From: VAXT01 sp038040395
GTDB lineage: Bacteria > Actinomycetota > Thermoleophilia > Gaiellales > Gaiellaceae
NCBI GenBank assembly: GCA_038040395.1
Contig: JBBPIJ010000002.1
Coordinates: 248,001 to 312,000, forward strand
Length of the DNA stretch: 64,000 nucleotides
Direction of reading: 5' to 3'
Shown here: positions 17,535 to 24,897 of the stretch, one piece after another
Layout of the letters: each line of letters begins with the position of its first letter
How positions within the stretch are numbered: position 1 is the first letter of the stretch
Program-made: the position numbers and the translations under genes
The notes under the pieces: generated by a model
Database searches by the model: none
Seen by the model: the letters and a program-made list of their open reading frames with translations, nothing else
What the model was told of the DNA's origin: nothing

Positions 17535-19018
17535 AGAGTTGCCTGCCTAGGTTGCTTTGAGCGTCTCGCTACGCACTCGCACCCGTCCTTGCAGCGCATT
17601 CTCATCTTCCGCACTCGATACGAGAGAAAGCTGAACTGGAAGTGGATCGAGCCCTCTCCCGCGCCCATCAGTTGCCGGGCCGTCTGCGCTGCGCCGACGA
17701 TCCCCGCGAACCCGGTCACGAACGGCACAGCCGGGGTGAAAGCACCCGATGATCCCTCCTCGTGCAGGTCGAGGTCGGTCGCGCGACCGCAGACCCGCTC
17801 GCCGCGCCGACGCGCCGCCTCGAGCGTCTCGCGCTTGTCGGGCGGCGCCGCAGCCACATCGTCAGCCGTGATCTCGCTCTCGAAGTCGGCGACGCGCTCG
17901 GGCGGAAGGCCAAGCTCAGCAGCGAGCTCCTCCAGCTCGCTCGGGGCCGACTCGTTGGTCGCGTTGGCGCCGATCAGACAGATCCCGTCGTCGGCGAGGT
18001 CCTTGACGATCAGCTGCGCCGTCAACTCCTCAGCCGCCATGTCGACCGTGACCGGAGCCCAGAGTCGCTGGACGTCATGCCGGGCACGCTCTCCGTCGAG
18101 GCCCGCGATCACGAGCGCCGGCACAGCTGTCTGGCCATAACCGATCCGGGCCTTGAAGAAGTGTAGGCGCTCATTTCGCGGCGTCACCGAGACCGAGGGG
18201 GCAAGCACGTCACGAATCACTTCCGCCTTCGGCATCCCGAGACGCGAACGCGTCGCGCAGACGTACGCACCCAGGTTTCCCGGTCGCAGCGACTGCTTGT
18301 CGACGGCCTCCAGGCGCCCGCCGAGAGGTGCACGGGCGACTGCATAGGCAAACCCGTTCGTCACGCCCCCACAGCCGACGAGCAGCGAATCAAGCTCGAG
18401 GTCATCGAGAGGAAGAGGAGGGCCCGGGTCGAGCTCGCCCGGCACACCCGTCTCCAGGCTCCAGAGCGAGAGTTCGAGCGGGCGGGTCAGCAGAGGCCGG
18501 TCGACGAGGGAGAGGAAGACCTGTCCTGCGCCGAGGGAGGCGGCGGCCAGAGCCGAGAAGACGGTCGGCGGTGCGGCCGGGTCGGGCAGCCACCCGGCTC
18601 CGGAGACGGAGGTCGCAACGCGCGCGGACCATCCGCTCGCGTCGACCGCGATCCAGGCGCGGTGGGCGCGGATCTCATGACCGACGTTCACGACCGCATC
18701 GAAGGACTCCGGGTCGGGTGCGTCGAGCGCGACGACCTCGAGCGTCGCGCCAGAGCCATGGATCGCGGTCGCGAGCGTTCGTGCCGCTCGCGCGAGATCG
18801 CCGCGGCTGTCGGGAAGCGCGACCGTCAGGTTCGGGCAGAAGCGCAAGATTTCGTTGCCGGCCAGGAGCAGCGCTTCTTGGGCGACCTGAGATTCGGTCC
18901 TTTCGCGTTCGAGCCGCACCAGCACGCGCCGGTTCGTAAAGAGGCTCTCGAGCGCGGGGGCGTCCGCCCCCAGAAGAGCCGCGGCGAGTGCGCGCGGGCG
19001 GCTGGTCGCCTCGCTCAC
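17525..19018 (-). CDS. E1-like ubiquitin-activating (ThiF-fold) protein with an N-terminal extension
   Basis: The 497-residue protein has an N-terminal region of about 205 residues, as in prokaryotic E1 proteins with an E1_N-type domain. The ThiF-like Rossmann fold follows: LVGCGGVTNG (nucleotide loop, residues 213-222), then LEAVDKQSLRPGNLGAYVC, the variant of the D-x-D/NLxR adenylation motif. The C-terminus contains AVPFVTGFAGIVGAAQTARQ and a Cys-rich CKDGCEC, a possible half zinc site. It would adenylate the C-terminus of a ubiquitin-like partner and pass it to a thiol. Start is a GTG overlapping the JAB stop (GTGA). No E2 gene is visible next to it. Confidence 0.78.
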   Translation of the reverse strand: MSEATSRPRALAAALLGADAPALESLFTNRRVLVRLERERTESQVAQEALLLAGNEILRFCPNLTVALPDSRGDLARAARTLATAIHGSGATLEVVALDAPDPESFDAVVNVGHEIRAHRAWIAVDASGWSARVATSVSGAGWLPDPAAPPTVFSALAAASLGAGQVFLSLVDRPLLTRPLELSLWSLETGVPGELDPGPPLPLDDLELDSLLVGCGGVTNGFAYAVARAPLGGRLEAVDKQSLRPGNLGAYVCATRSRLGMPKAEVIRDVLAPSVSVTPRNERLHFFKARIGYGQTAVPALVIAGLDGERARHDVQRLWAPVTVDMAAEELTAQLIVKDLADDGICLIGANATNESAPSELEELAAELGLPPERVADFESEITADDVAAAPPDKRETLEAARRRGERVCGRATDLDLHEEGSSGAFTPAVPFVTGFAGIVGAAQTARQLMGAGEGSIHFQFSFLSYRVRKMRMRCKDGCECVARRSKQPRQATLLI

Positions 19019-19542
19019 GCGACCCCCTTGCCGTCCGCCTCGACGTTCGCGAACTCAACCTCGCCCGCGCACAGCTCCACGCGTCCCGCCCGTTCCCTGC
19101 TTTCAAGCTCCCGGTAGTCGCTGTCCTCGTAGACGAACCACCCCCAGGCATCGACGGCGGGCTCGCGCCCTCCTCGCGGCAGGATGATCGCGAGCGCGTC
19201 AGGCACCTTCAGTCCCTGCGTGCGATCGGTGGGCGACATTCGCGGCTGAGCAGCGCTCAAATGGATGTGAGCGACCGCGAGCAGCGTGAGGCGGCGAAGG
19301 TTCGCCCAGGCGGCGACGGCCGCGTAGACCTCGGGCGAAACGCTCCAGTAGAACGGGGTCTCCTCGACCCCCTCCCCGATCGGGTGCACGACGGCCGTGA
19401 TCTCGCTCACGCCGGCGCGGCGTCCGAGCCAGAAGACGCCCGACTCGACGCCGCGACGGCCTGCGGGCTTGACCGCTGCTCTGGTCTGCTCGCAGGCCGC
19501 CTCCGGCAGGCGCCACCGCTCGATTGGCGGATACGGCGTCAT
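19015..19542 (-). CDS. JAB/MPN-domain metallopeptidase (deubiquitinase-like)
   Basis: A 175-residue protein with the elements of the JAMM zinc site: E33 (GVESGVFWLG), the pair H92-x-H94 (VAHIHL) and S103-x-x-D106 (MSPTDRT). The spacing from the second His to Ser is eight residues rather than the usual seven. Family members hydrolyse isopeptide or peptide bonds after a ubiquitin-like C-terminus, for processing or recycling. It lies 3 bases after the ubiquitin-like gene, whose TAG is part of its TAGGAG ribosome-binding site, and overlaps the E1-like gene by four bases. Confidence 0.8.
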   Translation of the reverse strand: MTPYPPIERWRLPEAACEQTRAAVKPAGRRGVESGVFWLGRRAGVSEITAVVHPIGEGVEETPFYWSVSPEVYAAVAAWANLRRLTLLAVAHIHLSAAQPRMSPTDRTQGLKVPDALAIILPRGGREPAVDAWGWFVYEDSDYRELESRERAGRVELCAGEVEFANVEADGKGVA

Positions 19543-19545
19543 CTC

Positions 19546-19842
19546 CTAGAAACGACCGGCCGTGATCTGCTCGACCAGGGAGAAGTGTGCCGACTTCGCC
19601 TTCTTGACGAGGCTCTCGAGCGTCACGTTCGTGTCCTCGATCCGCTCACCACGGAAGGTGAGGTAGTAGAAGTACGTGTCGCGCTCCTGACGGTCCTGGA
19701 CGCCGAAGAAGTTCTTCGCGTCCGTGCGGATCGTCTCGACGATCGCCTCCGGTGCGTAGTTCTTCTTGAAGTCCTCCGTCGCCGGGAGATAGTCGATCTT
19801 GACCTTGACCTCCTGCTTCTTCTTTGCCTCGACCTGCGCCAT
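19546..19842 (-). CDS. Ubiquitin-like (beta-grasp) protein
   Basis: A 98-residue protein starting at an ATG preceded by GGAGGTGCCGAA. The order of elements fits a beta-grasp fold: EVKVKIDYLP strand, APEAIVETIRTDAKNFFG helix, DTYFYYLTFRGERIED strand pair, then TLESLVKKAKSAHFSLVEQI. The C-terminus is ...ITAGRF: a Gly two residues from the end but no GG, so it may need trimming by the JAB protein or be used differently. It is the first gene of the operon Ubl-JAB-E1, directly downstream of the three operator palindromes. Confidence 0.72.
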   Translation of the reverse strand: MAQVEAKKKQEVKVKIDYLPATEDFKKNYAPEAIVETIRTDAKNFFGVQDRQERDTYFYYLTFRGERIEDTNVTLESLVKKAKSAHFSLVEQITAGRF

Positions 19843-19884
19843 TTCGGCACCTCCTTGGACTGGGCCGGCCCTTTGCCGGCCTTC

Positions 19885-19942
19885 GCTAATCACCTTAGCA
19901 GAGCGCTAAGACGGTTAGCAGAAATTTGCTAATGTCCTTAGC
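19885..19942. promoter_or_regulatory. Array of three operator palindromes GCTAA-N5-TTAGC
   Basis: Units lie at 19885-19899, 19905-19919 and 19928-19942, each GCTAA followed by five free bases and TTAGC. Centres are 20 and 23 bp apart, about two helical turns. The array lies in the intergenic region between the divergent Ubl operon (start 19842) and the XRE gene (start 19986), where it can control both promoters. The XRE protein encoded alongside is the obvious binder (inference). Confidence 0.82.
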
Positions 19943-19985
19943 GGCGCCTACGATCCGCCGGTGGGCGACCGACGAGAGGAGCGAC

Positions 19986-20345
19986 ATGTCCGAACTAGGA
20001 GATCTACTGGCGGAGGCGAGGAAGGCGCTCGGGTTGACGTTGCGACAGGTGGAAGACCAGACGGGCATCCCCAACGCTCATACGTCCCAGATCGAGAGCG
20101 GGACGATTGAGAAACCGGCGCCCCACATCCTCTGGGACTACGCGCGCATCTACGGACTCGATTACGGGAAGCTGATGCGGCTCGCCGGCCACTGGGAGCC
20201 TGGCCGCGGTCCTGCGAAAAGAAAGAACGTCGTCGCGGCCTTACGGGCGCTGGACGAGCTCGACACCGACGAGCAAAACCGAGCTCTCAACTACATGGCT
20301 GAGATAGCGCGCACACGGCAAAGTCGAGGCCGAGGGAGGAAGTAG
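19986..20345 (+). CDS. XRE-family helix-turn-helix regulator
   Basis: A 119-residue protein with an N-terminal HTH_3 domain: LGDLLAEARKALGLTLRQVE, then TGIPNAHTSQIESGTIEKPA (recognition helix) and LWDYARIYGLDYGKLMRLAG. The C-terminal part (ALDELDTDEQNRALNYMAEI) is helical and probably mediates dimerisation. Start ATG follows GAGAGGAG. It is the likely repressor acting at the GCTAA-N5-TTAGC sites on either side of the Ubl locus and on its own promoter. The gene is followed after 5 bases by an ImmA-type peptidase, the usual partner that inactivates such repressors. Confidence 0.88.
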   Translation: MSELGDLLAEARKALGLTLRQVEDQTGIPNAHTSQIESGTIEKPAPHILWDYARIYGLDYGKLMRLAGHWEPGRGPAKRKNVVAALRALDELDTDEQNRALNYMAEIARTRQSRGRGRK

Positions 20346-20350
20346 CAAGG

Positions 20351-21226
20351 ATGCACGTCGATCCGCTCGGGCGCCGCAAGATCCAAGCCCTGGTCGAGCA
20401 GGCGCTCGTCGAGACAGACGTGGCGGGCCGTTTCCCGACGCCGCTCGACCCTCTGCGCGGGTACGCAGGTATCCGCGAGCGACTCGATATGAGCGACTTG
20501 CCGGCCGAGTTCGTGGCCAAGAAGCCGCCGGCCTGGAAGCGCATCCTGGGCGGCGTCGTCTACCGTGCCGAAACTTCGTTCGTCGACCTGAGCCAGACCC
20601 CCGAACGCGTCCTTTTCACGGACGCTCACGAGACGACGCATGTGCTCCTTCCCTGGCACGAGGACACGCACCACCTGGACCACAAGGGCACCCTCTTCCG
20701 CGAGACCAAGGAGCGGCTCGAGGCCGAGGCCAACCTCGGAGCTGCGTTAATCATCTTTCAGAACGGGCGTTTCCACGAGCAGGCGCTCGACTACCAGCGG
20801 ACGATCAACACGCCGATCCGACTCGCTCCCGAGTTCGGCGCTTCCTGGCACGCCGCGATCCGACACTACGTTGAATACCACCCCGACGCCGTGGCGCTAG
20901 CGATCTGCGGCCGTTACGCCAGCTACGGGGCGCTTCCGATCTGGGACGGGGTCGAGTCGGCCCGTTTCCGGCGCGAGTTTGGCCCGCTGGACAATCTCCT
21001 CCCCGCGCTTCCGCTGGGCGAGGAGTCTCCCCTGGCCGAGCTCGTCCTCGAGGCGCGCAAGAACCCGCCAAGTCCGCCCTCGCGCGGCGTGCGCGTCCGC
21101 AACCTGCGCGGGGAGATGCGCCCGTTCACCGCTGAAGCCTTCTTCAATCGATACTGCATCTTCGTGATGTTTGCTCCGCGCGCTCGTGTCCGGACAGGCC
21201 GCCGCGTCAAGGTAGAGGTCGGCTAG
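20351..21226 (+). CDS. ImmA/IrrE-family metallopeptidase
   Basis: The 291-residue protein carries a zinc HExxH motif, H93-E-T-T-H97 (TDAHETTHVLLPWH), and a downstream E in RLEAEANLGAAL as the probable third ligand. ImmA-type enzymes cleave a cognate XRE repressor in response to a cell signal, as in ICEBs1 and Deinococcus IrrE-DdrO. Here the upstream XRE gene is only 5 bases away, so the pair is almost certainly co-transcribed. The C-terminal 130 residues (ASWHAAIRHYVEYHPDAVAL onward) may sense the inducing signal. Full length for the family. Confidence 0.85.
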   Translation: MHVDPLGRRKIQALVEQALVETDVAGRFPTPLDPLRGYAGIRERLDMSDLPAEFVAKKPPAWKRILGGVVYRAETSFVDLSQTPERVLFTDAHETTHVLLPWHEDTHHLDHKGTLFRETKERLEAEANLGAALIIFQNGRFHEQALDYQRTINTPIRLAPEFGASWHAAIRHYVEYHPDAVALAICGRYASYGALPIWDGVESARFRREFGPLDNLLPALPLGEESPLAELVLEARKNPPSPPSRGVRVRNLRGEMRPFTAEAFFNRYCIFVMFAPRARVRTGRRVKVEVG

Positions 21227-21643
21227 CCCTCGGTTCCCGACGCAAAAACAAGGAGCGGCGCGCGCGCGGCGAGGGCGGCCGCATCGGACCGATCATCCGT
21301 TGGTAAACACCAAACCCGCCCAGTTTGCAGGGCGTTTAGCGGTTCGGTTTTTCAATCCGCAGAGCGTTCTAGCCAAACGAAGGAGCGCTAGTCATGCGGA
21401 CTAGGTGCCACCGTGCCTACTTGTAGACGGGCGGGCACGCGTGAGCAGCGAGCGGGAGAGGGCCAAAGCCTCCACCACTGCGCCCTTGCGCTTCCAGACT
21501 CGCCCGCAAACGACTTCTCGCTTTACGGGGGCTGGTTCCCCCCGGTCGCCCTGGCTGCCACGACGCTCCTCATCCCCCGTGTTGTCGGAGCTCTGGGTCA
21601 GATGCCGCCAACTAACGAGGAAGAGAGGGCAGAACCGCGCCTG
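21227..21643. other. Intergenic region between the ImmA and protease loci
   Basis: No supported gene. The bases around 21300-21370 contain several short GTTTGC/AAAC motifs, but no clear palindrome like those of the adjacent regulon. Confidence 0.4.
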
Positions 21644-21937
21644 TCAGGCGGCCCGCCGCGGCGACCGCTTCGAGCGCGTCTTCCGGCCGTTGGGCTGAAT
21701 GAGCTTCCGCCGCACCTCGGGCTCGACGAACTCAACCGCCGGTGAATCGCCGAGAATGGCGAGCACAGCGTCGTTGGACTGGGCAGGCACGTTCGCTACG
21801 AACAGGGAGGCGAGCTCGACGTCGCTCTCGTCCGGGAACAGCGGCTCGACCCTTCCGCGACGGCGCGCGACCTCTTCGAGGACAGCTTGACGGTCTGTGT
21901 TGCGAGCATTTTCATGGAACTTGATCTGGTACTTCAA
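21644..21937 (-). CDS. Small propeptide-like protein next to the subtilisin
   Basis: A 97-residue product starting at a TTG with GGAGG eight bases upstream, the ribosome-binding site lying just past the protease stop codon (21958). The segment DVELASLFVANVPAQSNDAV, then LAILGDSPAVEFVEPEVRR, resembles in pattern the protease's own propeptide (GITLATLPAKEVTPG, then EAAPAIEYVELVPARW), i.e. an inhibitor I9-like fold. A stand-alone propeptide-like protein could act in trans as chaperone or inhibitor. The tail is strongly basic. The similarity is read by eye, not computed. Confidence 0.6.
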   Translation of the reverse strand: MKYQIKFHENARNTDRQAVLEEVARRRGRVEPLFPDESDVELASLFVANVPAQSNDAVLAILGDSPAVEFVEPEVRRKLIQPNGRKTRSKRSPRRAA

Positions 21938-21957
21938 AAAGGCAGCCTCCAGTTCTC

Positions 21958-23298
21958 TCAGCTTAGCGCCTTCTCCAGATCCAACAGGCCGCTTCCGTAG
22001 GTCTTCGTCCACGACGTTCCTCTCATCCTGGGCAGGCGTCGGGCCGTCTTGCGCAGATGCTTCTTGATATCGGCCGCAGTCCACGTGGGTTCCTGGGCGG
22101 CTACCAAGGCGGCTGCTCCCGCTACGTGAGGCGTTGCCATGGAGGTGCCGCTCCACGACGCGTAGTCGGTCTCGTCGAGGTACGGCGACCCTCGGGTCGG
22201 CAAGGTGGAGAGAATGTTCGAGCCGGGAGCTACTAGGCCGATGTGATTGCCGGTATTCGAGAACGCCGAGCGCGCCAAGGTCTCTGCGACCGAGCCAACC
22301 GCGAGAACGCCGTCGTAAGCGCCCGGATACTCGGTCGGGTCGCCTTCCTCGTACTCGTTGCCCATCGCCGCGACGACGGTGACGCCGTTCCGCTCGAGCC
22401 GGCGAAAAAGGAGCTCCTCAGTCTGCGAGGATGCGGTGCCGCCGATACTCAAGTTCAAGACCTTGGCTCCCGCGCCAATCACGGCATTGAGCGCGCGCAG
22501 GTAGCGCACCGTATCGACGAAGAAGTCTCCGCCATCAGGCTCGTCCGGGAAGATCTTCCAAACTGCGAGCGTCGTCTTCGCGACGCCGCTGATCCCGACA
22601 CTGTTGTTCGTGAGCGCGGCGATGATTCCCGATACGTGCGTTCCGTGGCCGATGAGATCGCGCGCGGAAAGCCCCGTGTGGTCATAGTCGATATCGATCT
22701 TCTTCAGGTCCGGATGCGCGGCATCGATGCCCGTGTCGAGCACCGCGACGCGCACTGCGTCGGCATTCGTCCGCTTCGCTTGGAACCAGCGGATGGCGCG
22801 GAGGCCCCACTGAAGGTTGCATAAGGGATCAACGCTCCCGGCCGCGAGCAGCCAACGAGCCGGTACCAGCTCGACGTACTCGATCGCAGGCGCAGCCTCG
22901 ACCTTCTTCATTAGGCCCGGCGTTACTTCCTTAGCCGGCAGGGTCGCAAGTGTGATGCCTGCGAGCTCCTCGCTTTCCGAATCTGACACGCTCGAGAGGA
23001 CCGCGACGCGCTGTCGCGCAACTCCCTTGAGGTCGGACCTGGCGAGCCGCTGATGCTGCGAAGAGAAGACGGGGACGATCGACTTGAGCCCGGCTGACCT
23101 TCGCAAGTAGTCCAGAGGCTCGGCGACCGACTCGGGCAGCAGGTTTGCCTCAGTGCGGTCGAAGCGTAGGCGAGCAGCGCCCAGCACGGGTTCGAGGGCG
23201 CCACGGTGAACGCGGACGATCATCTGTCCTGGAATGTGGTCGCCCTTCGTCTTGGTGTGAGCGGGGCGCCCGAAGGTGGGTTGATTCGACGTGGTCAT
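21958..23298 (-). CDS. Subtilisin-like serine protease (S8)
   Basis: The 446-residue protein has the full triad: D188 in VAVLDTGIDAAHPDL, H218 in IGHGTHVSGIIAAL, S386 in SWSGTSMATPHVAGAAAL, plus the oxyanion Asn in VVAAMGNEYEEG. Residues 20-150 form an I9-like prodomain (QMIVRVHRGALEP ... IEYVELVPARW). There is no signal peptide, so it is probably cytoplasmic, which is unusual for a degradative subtilisin and typical of proteases in conflict or defence loci. It lies upstream of a small propeptide-like gene on the same strand. Confidence 0.88.
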   Translation of the reverse strand: MTTSNQPTFGRPAHTKTKGDHIPGQMIVRVHRGALEPVLGAARLRFDRTEANLLPESVAEPLDYLRRSAGLKSIVPVFSSQHQRLARSDLKGVARQRVAVLSSVSDSESEELAGITLATLPAKEVTPGLMKKVEAAPAIEYVELVPARWLLAAGSVDPLCNLQWGLRAIRWFQAKRTNADAVRVAVLDTGIDAAHPDLKKIDIDYDHTGLSARDLIGHGTHVSGIIAALTNNSVGISGVAKTTLAVWKIFPDEPDGGDFFVDTVRYLRALNAVIGAGAKVLNLSIGGTASSQTEELLFRRLERNGVTVVAAMGNEYEEGDPTEYPGAYDGVLAVGSVAETLARSAFSNTGNHIGLVAPGSNILSTLPTRGSPYLDETDYASWSGTSMATPHVAGAAALVAAQEPTWTAADIKKHLRKTARRLPRMRGTSWTKTYGSGLLDLEKALS

Positions 23299-23733
23299 TT
23301 GGTGCCTCCTTTCGATCAGCTACTCGAGCTCGGCCCCTTGTCGGGCGAGTGCCGACCGACCAACCCTGCAACGGGAGCTCACGCCTTTCTCGCGACGGGA
23401 GTTGCGGCAGTCGATCGAACGACGCTGATTTACATCTGCGCCGGCGTGCCAATATGGCTGCCTGGGGTGCGGCCTCATCGCGGTCCGGTCGCCCGTCCAA
23501 CCGGATCTCGCGATCCTAGTCCTCTCTAGTCTATTGTCAAGAGGCACGATCGGAGGGCCTCTTGCCCTTCTATTGCGCTCACGCTGGCACGGCTGTCCGA
23601 GGATCCTCTCACTCGGTTACCAGTGTGAGCGGGAAGCGTGGCGGTCGCGCAGTCGACCGGTCCGGAGCATGCTGGTCGCTCGCTTCGAGTAGTTCGACGC
23701 GTCATGCCCCGACGTGGTCGGCACCAGTAACTG
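23299..23733. other. Intergenic region with a hairpin, no gene supported
   Basis: Contains the inverted repeat at 23538-23564. Frames on either strand are Arg/Ser-rich and lack start signals. Confidence 0.4.
23538..23564. terminator. Inverted repeat, possible terminator of the protease-nuclease operon
   Basis: CAAGAGGC and GCCTCTTG form a perfect 8-bp stem around an 11-base loop, about 170 bases beyond the end of the membrane-protein gene. There is no T-tract, so the terminator role is tentative. Confidence 0.4.
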
Positions 23734-24519
23734 TCATGGCTCGGGACACTTTGGCACGGTCGTAATGGATCGAATCTCGCGCGCGGAGATCACAGTTCCC
23801 CCGACTGTGACGGCGTCGCCTGCGCCCGTCTTGAGCTCACCGCACGCAGGTGGGCCGGTGTCCGTGATCACGAGGCGAAGGGAGGGCGGCTTGGTCGCCT
23901 CCGCCCCGAACCAAACGAGGGCAACGGCAACGCCGGCGACCAGAGTTGCGACGACGACTAGCACGCGTGAAAAGCGCAACAGGTCGCCTGCCTCTTCGGC
24001 CTCGTTCACGGTGAACTCGCGCAGCGCGGAACCGGTGTATTCGATCCGGCCCGGCGTCCCTTGCGCGGCGAGTGCCGCCAGCACGATCCCGCGCAGCGCG
24101 AGCAGGACGGCGACGGCAACAAGGACGCCAACGGCCACCTCGTAGTCGCGGTCTAACTCCTCGAGGCTCTCCCGCCCCTTGATAAGAGTGACAACGCCGA
24201 TCGCGCCGGTGACAGCCGCGATGCTGGCGGCCCATTTCTCGGCTCCGCCTCGGATCTCTTTGAGCGCGTCGAGGTGGAGCGCAGCTGCTCGCTTCCCCCA
24301 CTCCAGCTCCTCGGGGGTTGGCGGTTCGGTAGCCGGTTCGGCGCCGACGATGACCCACCGAGCGGGTCGAGGCAGGAGATGTGTTCGGCGGAGTGCTGTC
24401 GCTAGGGGTTGAATCAGCGTCCGGCTGATGAAGCAGGCGAGCAACCAGACGAAGCCGGCGACGATCCACTGCCCCGCCCGGAGCATCAACCGCAGTGTTC
24501 GCTCAAGCCAACCGGGCAT
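23734..24519 (-). CDS. Membrane protein, last gene of the protease-nuclease operon
   Basis: The 261-residue product has an N-terminal hydrophobic stretch (WIVAGFVWLLACFIS), a pair of helices in the middle (WAASIAAVTGAIGVVTLI; AVGVLVAVAVLLALRGIVLA) and a fourth near residue 190 (VLVVVATLVAGVAVALVWFG). A small C-terminal domain with two Cys (PPACGELK, VPKCPEP) is probably outside. The start is 9 bases after the zinc-ribbon gene, so it belongs to that operon. It might anchor the operon's soluble effector at the membrane; no family is recognised. Confidence 0.6.
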   Translation of the reverse strand: MPGWLERTLRLMLRAGQWIVAGFVWLLACFISRTLIQPLATALRRTHLLPRPARWVIVGAEPATEPPTPEELEWGKRAAALHLDALKEIRGGAEKWAASIAAVTGAIGVVTLIKGRESLEELDRDYEVAVGVLVAVAVLLALRGIVLAALAAQGTPGRIEYTGSALREFTVNEAEEAGDLLRFSRVLVVVATLVAGVAVALVWFGAEATKPPSLRLVITDTGPPACGELKTGAGDAVTVGGTVISAREIRSITTVPKCPEP

Positions 24520-24528
24520 CTCGTTTCG

Positions 24529-24894
24529 TTACGGAGCCCTTTGCAGTCGCAGAGAAACGTCACCGTAAATGCCGCAGCCCTTGTCGGTCGTCTCGCGCTT
24601 GTCGTGTGCCTCCGTGCAATTACAGTAGATCGTCTCCTCAATCGTTCGCTCAGTTGGGCGACGCACATAGCTGCGGAGCGCTTCCGGCGGAGCCGTGACT
24701 GCCGGTCGCGCCTGCCCGGATCGGATCTCGAGAACGATGTCGATGTCGTGATCGCATCGGGAGCATTTCCCTCGGAAGCGCCAGCGATCCGGGTTCTTCG
24801 TCGACGGAAGGGTCATGACATCGGCGACCCACGTCTGATCTTCGGCCGGATCGAACTTTCCGTCGTAGTTCGCATAGCGAGGTGCACGCGCCAC
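24529..24894 (-). CDS. Small zinc-ribbon-like protein
   Basis: A 121-residue protein with a CxxC pair (GKCSRCDHD, about residue 45) and a later CNC (IYCNCTEAHD, about residue 92), plausible ligands of one zinc ribbon, with a further Cys (KGCGIYGD). Start is a GTG 3 bases after the stop of the protease-nuclease gene. No catalytic motif is visible. Position between a nuclease fusion and a membrane protein suggests an accessory or adaptor role; function not recognised. Confidence 0.6.
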   Translation of the reverse strand: MARAPRYANYDGKFDPAEDQTWVADVMTLPSTKNPDRWRFRGKCSRCDHDIDIVLEIRSGQARPAVTAPPEALRSYVRRPTERTIEETIYCNCTEAHDKRETTDKGCGIYGDVSLRLQRAP

Positions 24895-24897
24895 GGG

